Origin: Actinomycetota bacterium
GTDB lineage: Bacteria > Actinomycetota > AC-67
Assembly (NCBI GenBank): GCA_040905475.1
Contig: JBBDRM010000166.1
Location: 28,642-70,843 of the forward strand
Length of the DNA stretch: 42,202 nucleotides
Reading direction: 5' to 3'
This document shows, piece by piece, positions 31,267-39,171 of the stretch. The first letter of the stretch is position 1. The number at the start of each line of letters is the position of its first letter. The notes beneath the pieces were generated by a model that ran no database searches, had not been told where the DNA came from, and saw nothing but the letters and a program-made list of their open reading frames with translations. Both the position numbers and the translations under genes were made by a program.

Positions 31267-31656
31267 ATGGCTTCCGACCACCTTTCCGACGCCGAGCTAG
31301 CCCGGCTCGCCCTGACCGCGGGCAAGCATCGGCATCTCGCGGCTTGCGCGGCCTGCGCGGCCGGGTTCGAGCAGTTCCGGGTCTTGATCGACCGGCTGCG
31401 AGCCCTCCCCGACCCACCGGATCGTCTGCTCGAAGCCGCCACGGACTTCTATCGGCGCCACCAGCGGCTGGAGGCGCTGCTCGAACGGCTCACGGAGGAC
31501 GGGGCGCTCCGGGCGAAGGCACGCAGCAAGCCGGAGCATGTGCTCCGCGAAGCCGGGCTCGAGCCGGTTCCCGAGCTCGTCGAGGCTCTTCGATCGCAAG
31601 GCCGCGAGTCGGGCGCCGTCGCCCGCCGGATCGCCGCGAAGCACTTCTGGTTGTAA
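31267..31656 (+). CDS. soluble zinc anti-sigma-like protein with a leader-peptide-like C-terminal part
   Basis: This 129-residue protein carries the exact zinc anti-sigma signature His-x3-Cys-x2-Cys (His23, Cys27, Cys30, in HRHLAACAAC), right after an ECF sigma gene, so it probably restrains that factor. It has no membrane helix, so the usual site-2 release route cannot apply. Residues about 70-110 (LEALLERLTEDGALRAKARS, then PEHVLREAGLEPVPELVEAL) resemble Nif11/nitrile-hydratase-type leader peptides of RiPP precursors. This resemblance is by eye only. The C-terminus ends KHFWL. The start has GAGGG 5 bases upstream. Confidence 0.7.
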   Translation: MASDHLSDAELARLALTAGKHRHLAACAACAAGFEQFRVLIDRLRALPDPPDRLLEAATDFYRRHQRLEALLERLTEDGALRAKARSKPEHVLREAGLEPVPELVEALRSQGRESGAVARRIAAKHFWL

Positions 31657-31711
31657 ACGCCCTCGGCGGCGGGCGGCAGGTGCCGCGCGGGGCGGCGTAG
31701 AAGACGCTTGG

Positions 31712-33346
31712 ATGCGCCGCTTCTCGCTCCTACTCCTGCTCGTGGCCGGCGCTTCGACGCTCGTCGCGCGGGCCGACGCCGCGTACGCCCGCACCGACGC
31801 CATGGTGACGATGAGCGACGGGGTCCGGCTCGAGGCTTCGGTGTACGTGCCGGTCGGGAACCCGCCGGCGGAGGGCTACCCGCTCATCGTGCGCCAGCAC
31901 GGCGGAGGGTCCAACAAGGACAACCCCTACGACACCATGTACGGGATCAAGTTCGTCGAGACCGGCAACTTCGCGCTCCTGATGTACTCGCACCGCGGCC
32001 ACGGAAACTCCGGCGGGTTCTTCGACTTCTTCGGAGAGCGAACCACCCTCGATTTCTCGGAGATGCTCGACTGGGTCGAGTCGAGCTTCGGCTCCCAGAT
32101 CGACACGGAAAGCGTCGGCGCCAACGGCATCTCGCAAGGCGGCGGCGAGTCTCTGCTCCCGGCTGCGAACGACTCACGCGTCAAGGCGGTCGCGGTCGGG
32201 AACACGTTCGCCGACCTCAACCAGGCGCTCAACCCGAACGACTGCATGAAGTTCTCGTTCGACACGGCGATCTTCGTGGCCGCCTACAAGGCGGCCGCCG
32301 CCCGCACCGAGGACGCGCTGGCCGTGCGCTGGGGACTGACGCTCTACACCGACACCGAGGACGTAGTCGTGCCCGGCCTGGGATCGACGAGCGACGACCT
32401 GCGCGCGCGGTCGCCGCTGACCTACGTGCAGCCGCTCGTCGATCGCCGCGTCCCCGTCTACTGGACGCAGTCGTGGGAGGACTACCTCTTCCCCGGCGAC
32501 CACCCGGCACGGTTCCTCGCCCCACTCGAAGCCGCAGGCGTCCCCGTCCACTACTGGTTCGCGTCGGGCGGCCACGCCGCCGGACCGAACGACCCGGCCG
32601 ACGAGGCAGACAAGGAGCAAGACTGGATCGACTGGATGGACGAGTTCCTCCGCGGCGTCGACCATGGGTTCGCGAGCGGCGCCCGTCCGCGCGTCGACTA
32701 CGCCCAGCGGCTCACGCAGGGGTTGCCCGGCGAATGGACCCACCGCACGGCCGCCGCGTGGCCCATCCCCGGGGCGACACCGCTCGTGCTGCATCCGCGG
32801 AGCGACGGCACGCTGGCCGGCTCGCAGGGAGACGCCGGCTCCGTTGGGACGATCGTGAACGACCTCGTCACCATCAACGTGGCCAACGATCCGGTCGCCA
32901 CGAACGAGATATCCGGCCGCGTCCCGGTGCCCGCATCGCGCGACGCGGTCCGAGCGGTGCCGGAAGGAGCCAACCCGCTCGACACCGCTTCGTTCCTCTC
33001 CGATCCCTTGTCCTCGCCCCTCGACGTGGTCGGCGCTCCCGCGGTCGAGGCGCTGCTGAGCACGACCGCCCGGCGGGTGGTGCAGCTGAACGCGAAGGTG
33101 TGGGACGTCGCTCCCGACGGCTCGCGCGTCCTCGTCACTCGGGGATGCCGTTCCGTCGAGAACGCAGGCCCGAACCCCGCCGTCGCGCTGGATCTCTGGC
33201 CGAACGCCCACACTTTCCTCATGGGGCACCGGATCGAGCTGACGCTCGCTGCGGTCGACTTCCCGGTTTTCAAGCCGGAGACGGAGCCGGCCGTCACCGA
33301 CATCCTTTCGGGGACGACCGTTTCGTTGCCGGTGCTCGCCGGCTGA
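31712..33346 (+). CDS. secreted S15/CocE-type alpha/beta hydrolase
   Basis: This 544-residue protein begins with a signal peptide (MRRFSLLLLLVAGASTLVARADA). The hydrolase body has the Xaa-Pro dipeptidyl-peptidase (S15)/CocE pattern: MVTMSDGVRLEASVYVP, YPLIVRQHGGG, SHRGHGNSGGFF, the nucleophile in NGISQGGGESLLPA and the His in ASGGHAAGPND. A C-terminal jelly-roll of about 200 residues follows, as in CocE. It should hydrolyse peptides or esters outside the cell. The ATG at 31712 is chosen for the signal peptide; the longer frame upstream overlaps the anti-sigma gene. Confidence 0.83.
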   Translation: MRRFSLLLLLVAGASTLVARADAAYARTDAMVTMSDGVRLEASVYVPVGNPPAEGYPLIVRQHGGGSNKDNPYDTMYGIKFVETGNFALLMYSHRGHGNSGGFFDFFGERTTLDFSEMLDWVESSFGSQIDTESVGANGISQGGGESLLPAANDSRVKAVAVGNTFADLNQALNPNDCMKFSFDTAIFVAAYKAAAARTEDALAVRWGLTLYTDTEDVVVPGLGSTSDDLRARSPLTYVQPLVDRRVPVYWTQSWEDYLFPGDHPARFLAPLEAAGVPVHYWFASGGHAAGPNDPADEADKEQDWIDWMDEFLRGVDHGFASGARPRVDYAQRLTQGLPGEWTHRTAAAWPIPGATPLVLHPRSDGTLAGSQGDAGSVGTIVNDLVTINVANDPVATNEISGRVPVPASRDAVRAVPEGANPLDTASFLSDPLSSPLDVVGAPAVEALLSTTARRVVQLNAKVWDVAPDGSRVLVTRGCRSVENAGPNPAVALDLWPNAHTFLMGHRIELTLAAVDFPVFKPETEPAVTDILSGTTVSLPVLAG

Positions 33347-33357
33347 GCGTCAGCCTT

Positions 33358-33378
33358 CCCCGGCGTCGCCCCCCGGGG
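33358..33378. terminator. hairpin between convergent genes
   Basis: CCCCGG (33358-33363) and CCGGGG (33373-33378) can pair across a 9-base loop in the 51-bp gap between two convergent stop codons. There is no T-run on either side. It may end transcription in both directions. Confidence 0.3.
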
Positions 33379-33397
33379 CCCTCGTCATCCCTCGCTT

Positions 33398-35890
33398 CTA
33401 CGGCGCCGTCGCGTCCGAGTGGGCTTCGGCGACGATGACCTCCAACCCGGGCAAGCCTCCCGGCGGCGGGTCGAGCAGGACTACGCGGATCGCGCGCACC
33501 GTCAGGCCCGAATGCGTGGTCCCGCTGCACGTCGGTACCGGCCCCGGCGCCGCGAGACTGCCTCCGTCGCAGAACTGCTCGTTCAACACGATGTACCCGA
33601 GCGCGCCCAGGCTGATCACGGTGTTGCGCGCGACGGGGACCGCGATCGTCTGACCGTTCACGACCAATCCGACGAATTGCGTGCCGGTGTCGTTCGACAA
33701 AGCGCCCCCGGAGGAACCGTCGGAGCTCGCCACCTGCGAACGCACGAGGGTCGCCCCGACGAGGCAGCCCGGACCGACCGCGTCTCGGAGCACGCACAGG
33801 TTCGCCAGCTCCGCGTAATCGCTCGACGAGGCCGAGGTCGGGGTCAGCGTCCCGTCGCTCACCGACTTCGTCAGCTCAGCCGAGACGACCGAGCCGTCGG
33901 CAGGCAAGAACAGCTGATTCAGCGCCTGCTCGTCGTGGCCGCCGTACGCCGGGATCGCGACGTAGCCGACCGTGATGGGGATCAGTTCGGGGTCGGTGGT
34001 CTCGCTCGCGATGAAGGCGTGGCCGCTCACGGCGCCCGGGCAGCCCGTCGCGGAGGGATGCTCCGCGTGAGCACCGGCCGTCGAAACCTGGACGCTGGTC
34101 GTCTGCCGGCCGAGCGCCAGTGGGTCACGATCCCAAGCGGTGATGTCGATCATCGTCACCGTGACGTCCGAAACGAATGTTCCGGTGGTCGATCCCGACA
34201 CCTTGCGGAGCGTAACCCCGCTCTTCTGCCCCTGCGGACCCTTGCCGAACAGGCTCGACAGGTCGATGAAGGCCCCCGGATTGACGTTGTCGTAGACCTG
34301 CGGCTGACCGGGTCCGAGCCGTCCATCGGTGTCGATCTTGAGGTTCACGAACCCGGTTCCGAGCGTGTTCCAGTTCGACCCGTCCTCGGTCGCCTCGGCG
34401 AGTCCGGCCGCTCGAACGAGCTCGGCCGTGATGACACCATCCAGGATATTGAGCCCGGCCACCTGCGCCACGGTGTTCTGCCGCGACGTCGGCGGGGTGC
34501 TCAGCACCTGCGATGTCGCAACGCCCTGGATCAGGTTCACCTGCAGGACCGGAGGCGACAGCGTCGAGGTCGGGATCCGGACGTTCGCCTGCGAGAGATC
34601 GTTCGAGTCCACTCCCTTCCCGGTCTGCGAGCTGCTCACGTCGGTGATGATCTGATCGATGCCGAACCCGGTATCGGAGATATGAACCCCCGTGGCACGA
34701 CCGCTGGCCGAGGCCGTCCCCGGGTTCGGACCGGGAGACACGTGCACGCAAGCAGTGCTCGAGGCGTCGGGTGAGCCGGGTTTCTGCGGGCTGTCGATCG
34801 TGGCGGTGTTGCAGAGGAGACATTGCGGCGGAGTCTGCAGAACCCGGAGCGTCAGCGACACCGTGTCGCTCGCTCCCGGCGCGAGCGGCCCAACCTGCCA
34901 CGCGACGGTATCGCCGGACACCGTGCACCCATCGGTGCAAGACACGAACTCGGTGCCGGCCGGAAGCGTGTCGGTGATCGTCGCCGAGCTGGCCGTACCC
35001 TCGGTCGAAAGGTTTCCGTAGGCGATGTTAAAGGTCACGGTGCCGCCGACCTCAACGCTGGCCTGGGCCGCCGTCTTGGTGATCGTAGGATTCGGCGGCG
35101 GGCAGATATCCGACCGCTTCGCAGTCCTGTCCTTCGGGTCCGATGTGATCGCGGTCGACGACCGGGTCCGCACGTATGCGCTCGCGAACTTCGGGCAGAT
35201 GTCGCCGATGGTCTTGGTGAGGTTGAGAGACGCTTCCCCGAACGCGCCCGCCTTCAGGCCGGGCTCGGTGGTGTTGGTCCGGTTGACTTCCGCGTCGTAG
35301 GTGACGTGCTCCACGAGCGTCGCGTCGTCCTCCACGTACTCGCCGACGCCGTTCCCGGTGAAGCGCCACCGGAACGCGCGGATCGTGATCGTGCCGCCGC
35401 CGTTGTCGAAGTCGTAGGTGAGGATGATGTCACCTTCCGTGCGCACCGGAAGACCGGGACAAACTTCGAGGTTGGACTGGCTGAACTCGTAGTCGATGTT
35501 CGCCGTTCCGTTGGTTGCGTACCGCTCCCAGTTCACGTACATGAAGCGGTCGCCGCCGAACGTCCTGAAACCGAGCGCGGCCTTGACGATGTCGTCCTTC
35601 GGGGGTGCCTTCTTCGTGGCGCATGCCCAGCCGCCGGGCGCGAGCGCCTTGCTGCCATCCTTGTAGACATCGTCCCCGTTCGAACTCTTCGGGTCGGTGA
35701 ACTCGATGACCCTCGCTCCCGAGGCGGTCAGCGAAGACCAGTCGAGCGGCTCGCCCGCAACGGAGTCCGGACGGTTGCCGTCGACCTCGAAGCTGCCTGC
35801 GGTGCCGGCGGCAAGCGCCGCGCGCGCCGGAATGATCGCGGCGAACACGACCGCGAATAGCAGGACTGAAGTGGTTCGAGCCCCCCGCAT
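33398..35890 (-). CDS. secreted DUF11 / choice-of-anchor P family protein
   Basis: This 830-residue exported protein has a signal peptide (about residues 1-28, ending ARAALAAG). The N-terminal part (about 30-280) is beta-rich, with WACATKKAPPKDDI and several Cys and Asn/Thr. Residues about 285-375 are a DUF11-type repeat (VEVGGTVTFNIAYGNLS...ITDTLPAGTEFVSC). From about 400 it fits the choice-of-anchor P architecture (ASGRATGVHISDTGF), and the C-terminus ends in a Pro/Gly-rich segment. It is probably a cell-surface or secreted protein of unknown binding role. The ATG follows GGGGGGAT. The 169-bp leader upstream can fold into several hairpins. Confidence 0.75.
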   Translation of the reverse strand: MRGARTTSVLLFAVVFAAIIPARAALAAGTAGSFEVDGNRPDSVAGEPLDWSSLTASGARVIEFTDPKSSNGDDVYKDGSKALAPGGWACATKKAPPKDDIVKAALGFRTFGGDRFMYVNWERYATNGTANIDYEFSQSNLEVCPGLPVRTEGDIILTYDFDNGGGTITIRAFRWRFTGNGVGEYVEDDATLVEHVTYDAEVNRTNTTEPGLKAGAFGEASLNLTKTIGDICPKFASAYVRTRSSTAITSDPKDRTAKRSDICPPPNPTITKTAAQASVEVGGTVTFNIAYGNLSTEGTASSATITDTLPAGTEFVSCTDGCTVSGDTVAWQVGPLAPGASDTVSLTLRVLQTPPQCLLCNTATIDSPQKPGSPDASSTACVHVSPGPNPGTASASGRATGVHISDTGFGIDQIITDVSSSQTGKGVDSNDLSQANVRIPTSTLSPPVLQVNLIQGVATSQVLSTPPTSRQNTVAQVAGLNILDGVITAELVRAAGLAEATEDGSNWNTLGTGFVNLKIDTDGRLGPGQPQVYDNVNPGAFIDLSSLFGKGPQGQKSGVTLRKVSGSTTGTFVSDVTVTMIDITAWDRDPLALGRQTTSVQVSTAGAHAEHPSATGCPGAVSGHAFIASETTDPELIPITVGYVAIPAYGGHDEQALNQLFLPADGSVVSAELTKSVSDGTLTPTSASSSDYAELANLCVLRDAVGPGCLVGATLVRSQVASSDGSSGGALSNDTGTQFVGLVVNGQTIAVPVARNTVISLGALGYIVLNEQFCDGGSLAAPGPVPTCSGTTHSGLTVRAIRVVLLDPPPGGLPGLEVIVAEAHSDATAP

Positions 35891-36059
35891 CGATCCCCCC
35901 TATGTCGTGGATGCCCGTATCGCCGTAGATTCTCCAAAAGTCGCCCTTGCCCTGCTGTTAGCTTTGCCACAGAAGGCTTGAGGGACGAACGGATGTTCGA
36001 AAGTACTGTTTCGTAGGCATTTCTGGGCGCGCGGCGCGGCAGAGGCGTGCTCCCGCGCC

Positions 36060-36653
36060 TTAGCTCGGCTCGCCGGCGACGAGCGGCCAGACCTCGTCCA
36101 GGAACAAGCGCAGGACCGCGCCGGTGAATCCCCAGATGTAGTGGCCGCGCGTGTCGAAGACGTTGGTCTCGATCTGGAACCCACGCCGTTCGATCGTCTC
36201 CCGCCGGCCGATCCGCGCGAGCTCGGCGACGGGGAGCTCGATGATCTCATCGATCTCAGCGTCGCTCGGGCGGTAGGAATGCTGCTCGGGTACGACGGCG
36301 ACGAACGAGGTTACGTTGTAGCCCGTGACGAACGTCGGGAGCTCGTCGAGCCGGCCGACGATCCGGATGTCCGCCGGGTCCACGCCCAACTCCTCCACGG
36401 TTTCTCGTATCGCGGTCGCCTCGATGTCGGCGTCCTCGTCGTCGCGAGCGCCACCGGGGAACGAGATCTCGCCCTTGTGGTGTTTCACCGAATCCGTCCG
36501 CCTCGTGAAGACCAACCACGGCTCGCCGTCGCGCTCGAAGAACATGAGCAGTACCGCAGCTTGACGTCCGGGAGGGAGCTCGTACTCGCGGTGCGGCCGC
36601 TGCGCCATCGCTTTCTTGAGCTTCGTTTCGAGAGGATCTGTTGCGGTGCTCAC
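36060..36653 (-). CDS. NUDIX hydrolase, CoA-pyrophosphatase-like
   Basis: This 197-residue protein has the NUDIX box ending in REtvEELGV (in GGARDDEDADIEATAIRETV) and the CoA-pyrophosphatase hallmark around it: FTRRTDSVKHHKGEISFPGG, then the box. The family cleaves CoA and its derivatives to 4'-phosphopantetheine and 3',5'-ADP. Length is slightly above the usual. The GTG at 36653 is supported by TACAGT (complement of 36662-36667) at 8 bases; the ATG at 36764 would overlap the divergent nitrobindin gene. The two promoters are about 14 bp apart. Confidence 0.85.
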   Translation of the reverse strand: MSTATDPLETKLKKAMAQRPHREYELPPGRQAAVLLMFFERDGEPWLVFTRRTDSVKHHKGEISFPGGARDDEDADIEATAIRETVEELGVDPADIRIVGRLDELPTFVTGYNVTSFVAVVPEQHSYRPSDAEIDEIIELPVAELARIGRRETIERRGFQIETNVFDTRGHYIWGFTGAVLRLFLDEVWPLVAGEPS

Positions 36654-36693
36654 GGTGCGACACTGTACCGGAGGCCGTGATAGCGTCGGCTCG

Positions 36694-37167
36694 ATGGAAC
36701 CGACGCTGCATCCCGATGTCGAGCCGCTCGCGTTCTTGCTCGGAACCTGGAGCGGAGAAGGCAAAGGCTCGTACCCGACGATCGACTCCTTCGCCTATCT
36801 CGAAGAGATCCGCTTCTGGCACACGGGCAAGCCGTTCTTGTTTTACGAACAGAAGACGAAGCACCCCGTTAAGGGCTTCCCGATGCACGCCGAGGTCGGT
36901 TACTGGCGTCCGCAGGCCGGCGGGCGCATCGAGATCCTGTTCACGCATCCGACCGGCATCGCCGAGATCCAGGAAGGAACGATCGACGGCACGACGATCG
37001 ACGTCGCATCCAAGACGGTCGCCAGGACCACGACCGCGAAAGAGGTCGTCGCGCTGGAGCGCACGTTCACGGTGGACGGCGACGTGCTCCGCTACGAGGT
37101 GCGGATGGCGGCCGTCGGGGTCCCGCTCACGCACCATCTGGCCGCCGAGCTGAAGCGCGAAGCCTAA
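36694..37167 (+). CDS. nitrobindin-like heme-binding beta-barrel protein (DUF1794/THAP4-type)
   Basis: This 157-residue protein has the nitrobindin pattern: LAFLLGTWSGEGKGSYPTI, then FAYLEEIRFWHTGKPFLFY. It continues with PMHAEVGYWR, PTGIAEIQEG and a C-terminal PLTHHLAAELKRE, where the proximal heme histidine is expected. Nitrobindins bind ferric heme and handle NO or peroxynitrite; the role here is inference. TAGCGT (36681-36686) lies 7 bases before the ATG and there is no ribosome site. Upstream frame extensions overlap the NUDIX gene. Confidence 0.85.
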   Translation: MEPTLHPDVEPLAFLLGTWSGEGKGSYPTIDSFAYLEEIRFWHTGKPFLFYEQKTKHPVKGFPMHAEVGYWRPQAGGRIEILFTHPTGIAEIQEGTIDGTTIDVASKTVARTTTAKEVVALERTFTVDGDVLRYEVRMAAVGVPLTHHLAAELKREA

Positions 37168-37179
37168 GCGCCACGGCAG

Positions 37180-37968
37180 CTACATCAGCGCGCGGACCAT
37201 CCCCCCGTCGACCTGGATCGTCGTGCCCGTGACGTATGAGGCCGGATCGCTCGCGAGGAAGACGACCGTCGCGGCGATCTCTTCCGGCCGGCCGAGGCGC
37301 CCCATCGGGATGTCGGTTAGGTAGGCCTTCACCGCCTCGTCGAAGGGGATCCGTTCCCGTTCCGCGCGTTGTGTCGCGAGTGAACGGATGCGGTCGGTGA
37401 ACGTCGGCCCGGGGCATACGGTGTTGACGGTGATGCCTTCCCGCGCGAGAGCGGTCGCCAGGGTCTTCGCGAAGCCGACCACCGCCGCGCGGGAGCTGTT
37501 CGAGAGCACGAGGCCCTCGAGCGGCTGTTTCGCGGCGACGCTGGTGATGTTCACGATGCGGCCCCAGCCGCCGCGGCGCATCAACGGCACCGCGCCGAGC
37601 GTGCAGCGTACGGTTGAGAGCAGGTTGAGCTCGAGAGCCTTCCGATAGTCGTCCTCCGAGAACGAGTCGAACGCGCCGGAGGGCGGCCCGCCGCAGTTGT
37701 TCACCAGCACGTCGACGCGCCCGAGCGCTTCGGCGGCGCCTTGCACGAACCGGCGGCAGTCGTCGGATATCGACAGATCGGCGACCGCTGCGTGCACGCG
37801 GACGCCGACCTCGACGAGCTTGGCTTCCGCGTCGCGCAGATCGTCCTTGCCCCGCGCGCAGATGGCTACATCGGCGCCCTCGTGCGCGAACGCCTCGGCG
37901 CACGCCCGGCCGATCCCACGACTCGATGCGGCGACGAGCGCAACACGACCCTTCAGACCCAGCTCCAC
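37180..37968 (-). CDS. atypical short-chain dehydrogenase/reductase lacking catalytic Tyr/Lys
   Basis: This 262-residue SDR-fold protein has a nucleotide-binding loop AASSRGIGRACAEAF and NNCGGPPSG (NNAG-like). The catalytic segment reads NITSVAAKQPLEGLVLSNSSRAAVVGF. The serine is kept but the Tyr and Lys of YxxxK are Ser and Arg. Such BKR-like SDRs exist in public families, but their chemistry is unclear. It may bind NAD(P)H with a changed or absent reductase activity. The GTG at 37968 is supported by TAGCAT (complement of 37977-37982) at 8 bases. It diverges from the ferredoxin gene. Confidence 0.82.
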   Translation of the reverse strand: MELGLKGRVALVAASSRGIGRACAEAFAHEGADVAICARGKDDLRDAEAKLVEVGVRVHAAVADLSISDDCRRFVQGAAEALGRVDVLVNNCGGPPSGAFDSFSEDDYRKALELNLLSTVRCTLGAVPLMRRGGWGRIVNITSVAAKQPLEGLVLSNSSRAAVVGFAKTLATALAREGITVNTVCPGPTFTDRIRSLATQRAERERIPFDEAVKAYLTDIPMGRLGRPEEIAATVVFLASDPASYVTGTTIQVDGGMVRALM

Positions 37969-38053
37969 CGCAGCGGATGCTACTACGTAAAGCCGGCGCG
38001 CCGACCTCGAGAGCCGGGATCGCTCTGGCGACGGTTGCACTATCATCCGAGGG

Positions 38054-38416
38054 ATGCCGAAGCCGGAGAAGTTCGTGTTCGTCTGCACGAACGAGCGGCC
38101 CGAGGACCATCCGAAGGGCTCGTGCATCGCCCGCGGCTCTGCCGAGCTTCTGGGCCACTTCCGCGATCTGCAGGGCGAGAAGAGCCTCGTCCACTTCAAG
38201 GTCGTTGCGACCGGGTGCCTCGAGCCATGCCTGGCGGGCCCGACCGTCGTCGTCTACCCGGACAACGTGTGGTACGGCGGTCTGACGCTCGACGACGTCG
38301 AGCAGATCATCGACGAGCATCTCGTGGGCGGTCGCCCCGTCGAGTTCCTGACCCTCACCGACGACGACTTCGAGCGCTCACAGCGCGCCGCGAAGCAGGC
38401 TCCTCCGACCCTCTAG
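38054..38416 (+). CDS. thioredoxin-like [2Fe-2S] ferredoxin
   Basis: This 120-residue protein has the thioredoxin-fold ferredoxin pattern: VFVCTNERPEDHPKGSCIARG gives the first two cysteines and VATGCLEPCLAGPTVVVYPDNVWY the other two. It carries electrons for unknown partners, and family members often stand alone, as here. The ATG has TATCAT (38041-38046) 7 bases upstream, with GAGGG directly before it, so either leaderless or short-leader translation is possible. The stop interlocks with the next gene through CTAG. Confidence 0.9.
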   Translation: MPKPEKFVFVCTNERPEDHPKGSCIARGSAELLGHFRDLQGEKSLVHFKVVATGCLEPCLAGPTVVVYPDNVWYGGLTLDDVEQIIDEHLVGGRPVEFLTLTDDDFERSQRAAKQAPPTL

Positions 38417-39171
38417 CGCGTCAGGGCCGGCTCCCGGGTCGCGACCGGACCCTTGTTCCAGTCCCGCACGGCGTCGACATAGAGCCTCCAGGTGACCAAG
38501 AGGAAGTACGCGGCAGCCGGCACGCCGAGCCAGTCGACCGCGAACCCGTGCACGTCGTGCGCGTACCGTCCTGTCCCCGAGTAAAGGAAGAAGACGCCAT
38601 GCATGAACGCGCACGTCGGGAAGACGGCTGCGAGCGACAAGCCCGATACCGACCATCCACCGAGGGGTCCCCGGTTGCGGAGCTGCGTCCGGGTCAGGAA
38701 GTATCCGATCGCGCAGTACAGCACGACGAGAAGAGCGTTCGGCACGATCGTGGCGCGGAATGCGAACCCGCCGCCTGCGATCGCGATGGACGAGGCCACG
38801 AGGCCGGTAACGTACACCCCGGCCAGCGTCGGGATCGCCATGACCCATAGCGGGGTGCCACCGATGAAGCGATCGCCCCGGCCGCCGCGGAACGCTTCGA
38901 TGCGCAGCAGGAACCAGGTGACACCGGCCGGAAAGCCGACCAGCACCACGGCAAGGTCCAGCGACCCACCCGGACGGCCTTCGAACGCAGCGTGGATGCC
39001 GTGGAAGAGATGATGCGGCCCGCACGTGAACGCCATCGCGATCCATGCCGCGCCGAAATGCGAGAAGCCCATCGTCTTCCATCCGCGACGCATGTCCTCG
39101 ATCGTCATGATCCCGTAGCTTGTGTAGACGGCGCCGAGCACGAGGTTCACTACTGCGACCGCGATCCTCAT
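38413..39171 (-). CDS. seven-helix membrane protein of unknown function
   Basis: This 252-residue membrane protein has about seven hydrophobic helices (for example RIAVAVVNLVLGAVYTSYG and LAVVLVGFPAGVTWFLLRIE). It is rich in helix-edge histidines (CGPHHLFHGIHAAF, CAFMHGVFFLY, YAHDVHGF), which could bind metal or heme. I do not recognise the family. AAGGAGGGAGTC before the ATG is a strong ribosome site. It overlaps the stop of the histidine-kinase gene by 4 bp (ATGA), so it may work as the kinase's membrane partner. That role is inference. Confidence 0.7.
   Translation of the reverse strand: MRIAVAVVNLVLGAVYTSYGIMTIEDMRRGWKTMGFSHFGAAWIAMAFTCGPHHLFHGIHAAFEGRPGGSLDLAVVLVGFPAGVTWFLLRIEAFRGGRGDRFIGGTPLWVMAIPTLAGVYVTGLVASSIAIAGGGFAFRATIVPNALLVVLYCAIGYFLTRTQLRNRGPLGGWSVSGLSLAAVFPTCAFMHGVFFLYSGTGRYAHDVHGFAVDWLGVPAAAYFLLVTWRLYVDAVRDWNKGPVATREPALTR

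Noticed and set aside
33419-34774. A 451-residue plus-strand frame opposite the choice-of-anchor P gene
   Set aside because: It is a high-GC shadow frame with Arg-rich content and no ribosome site.
35900-36050. Possible cyclic-di-GMP-I riboswitch before the choice-of-anchor P gene
   Set aside because: GGCAAAGC is present, but the order of conserved blocks and the GAAA tetraloop do not fit.
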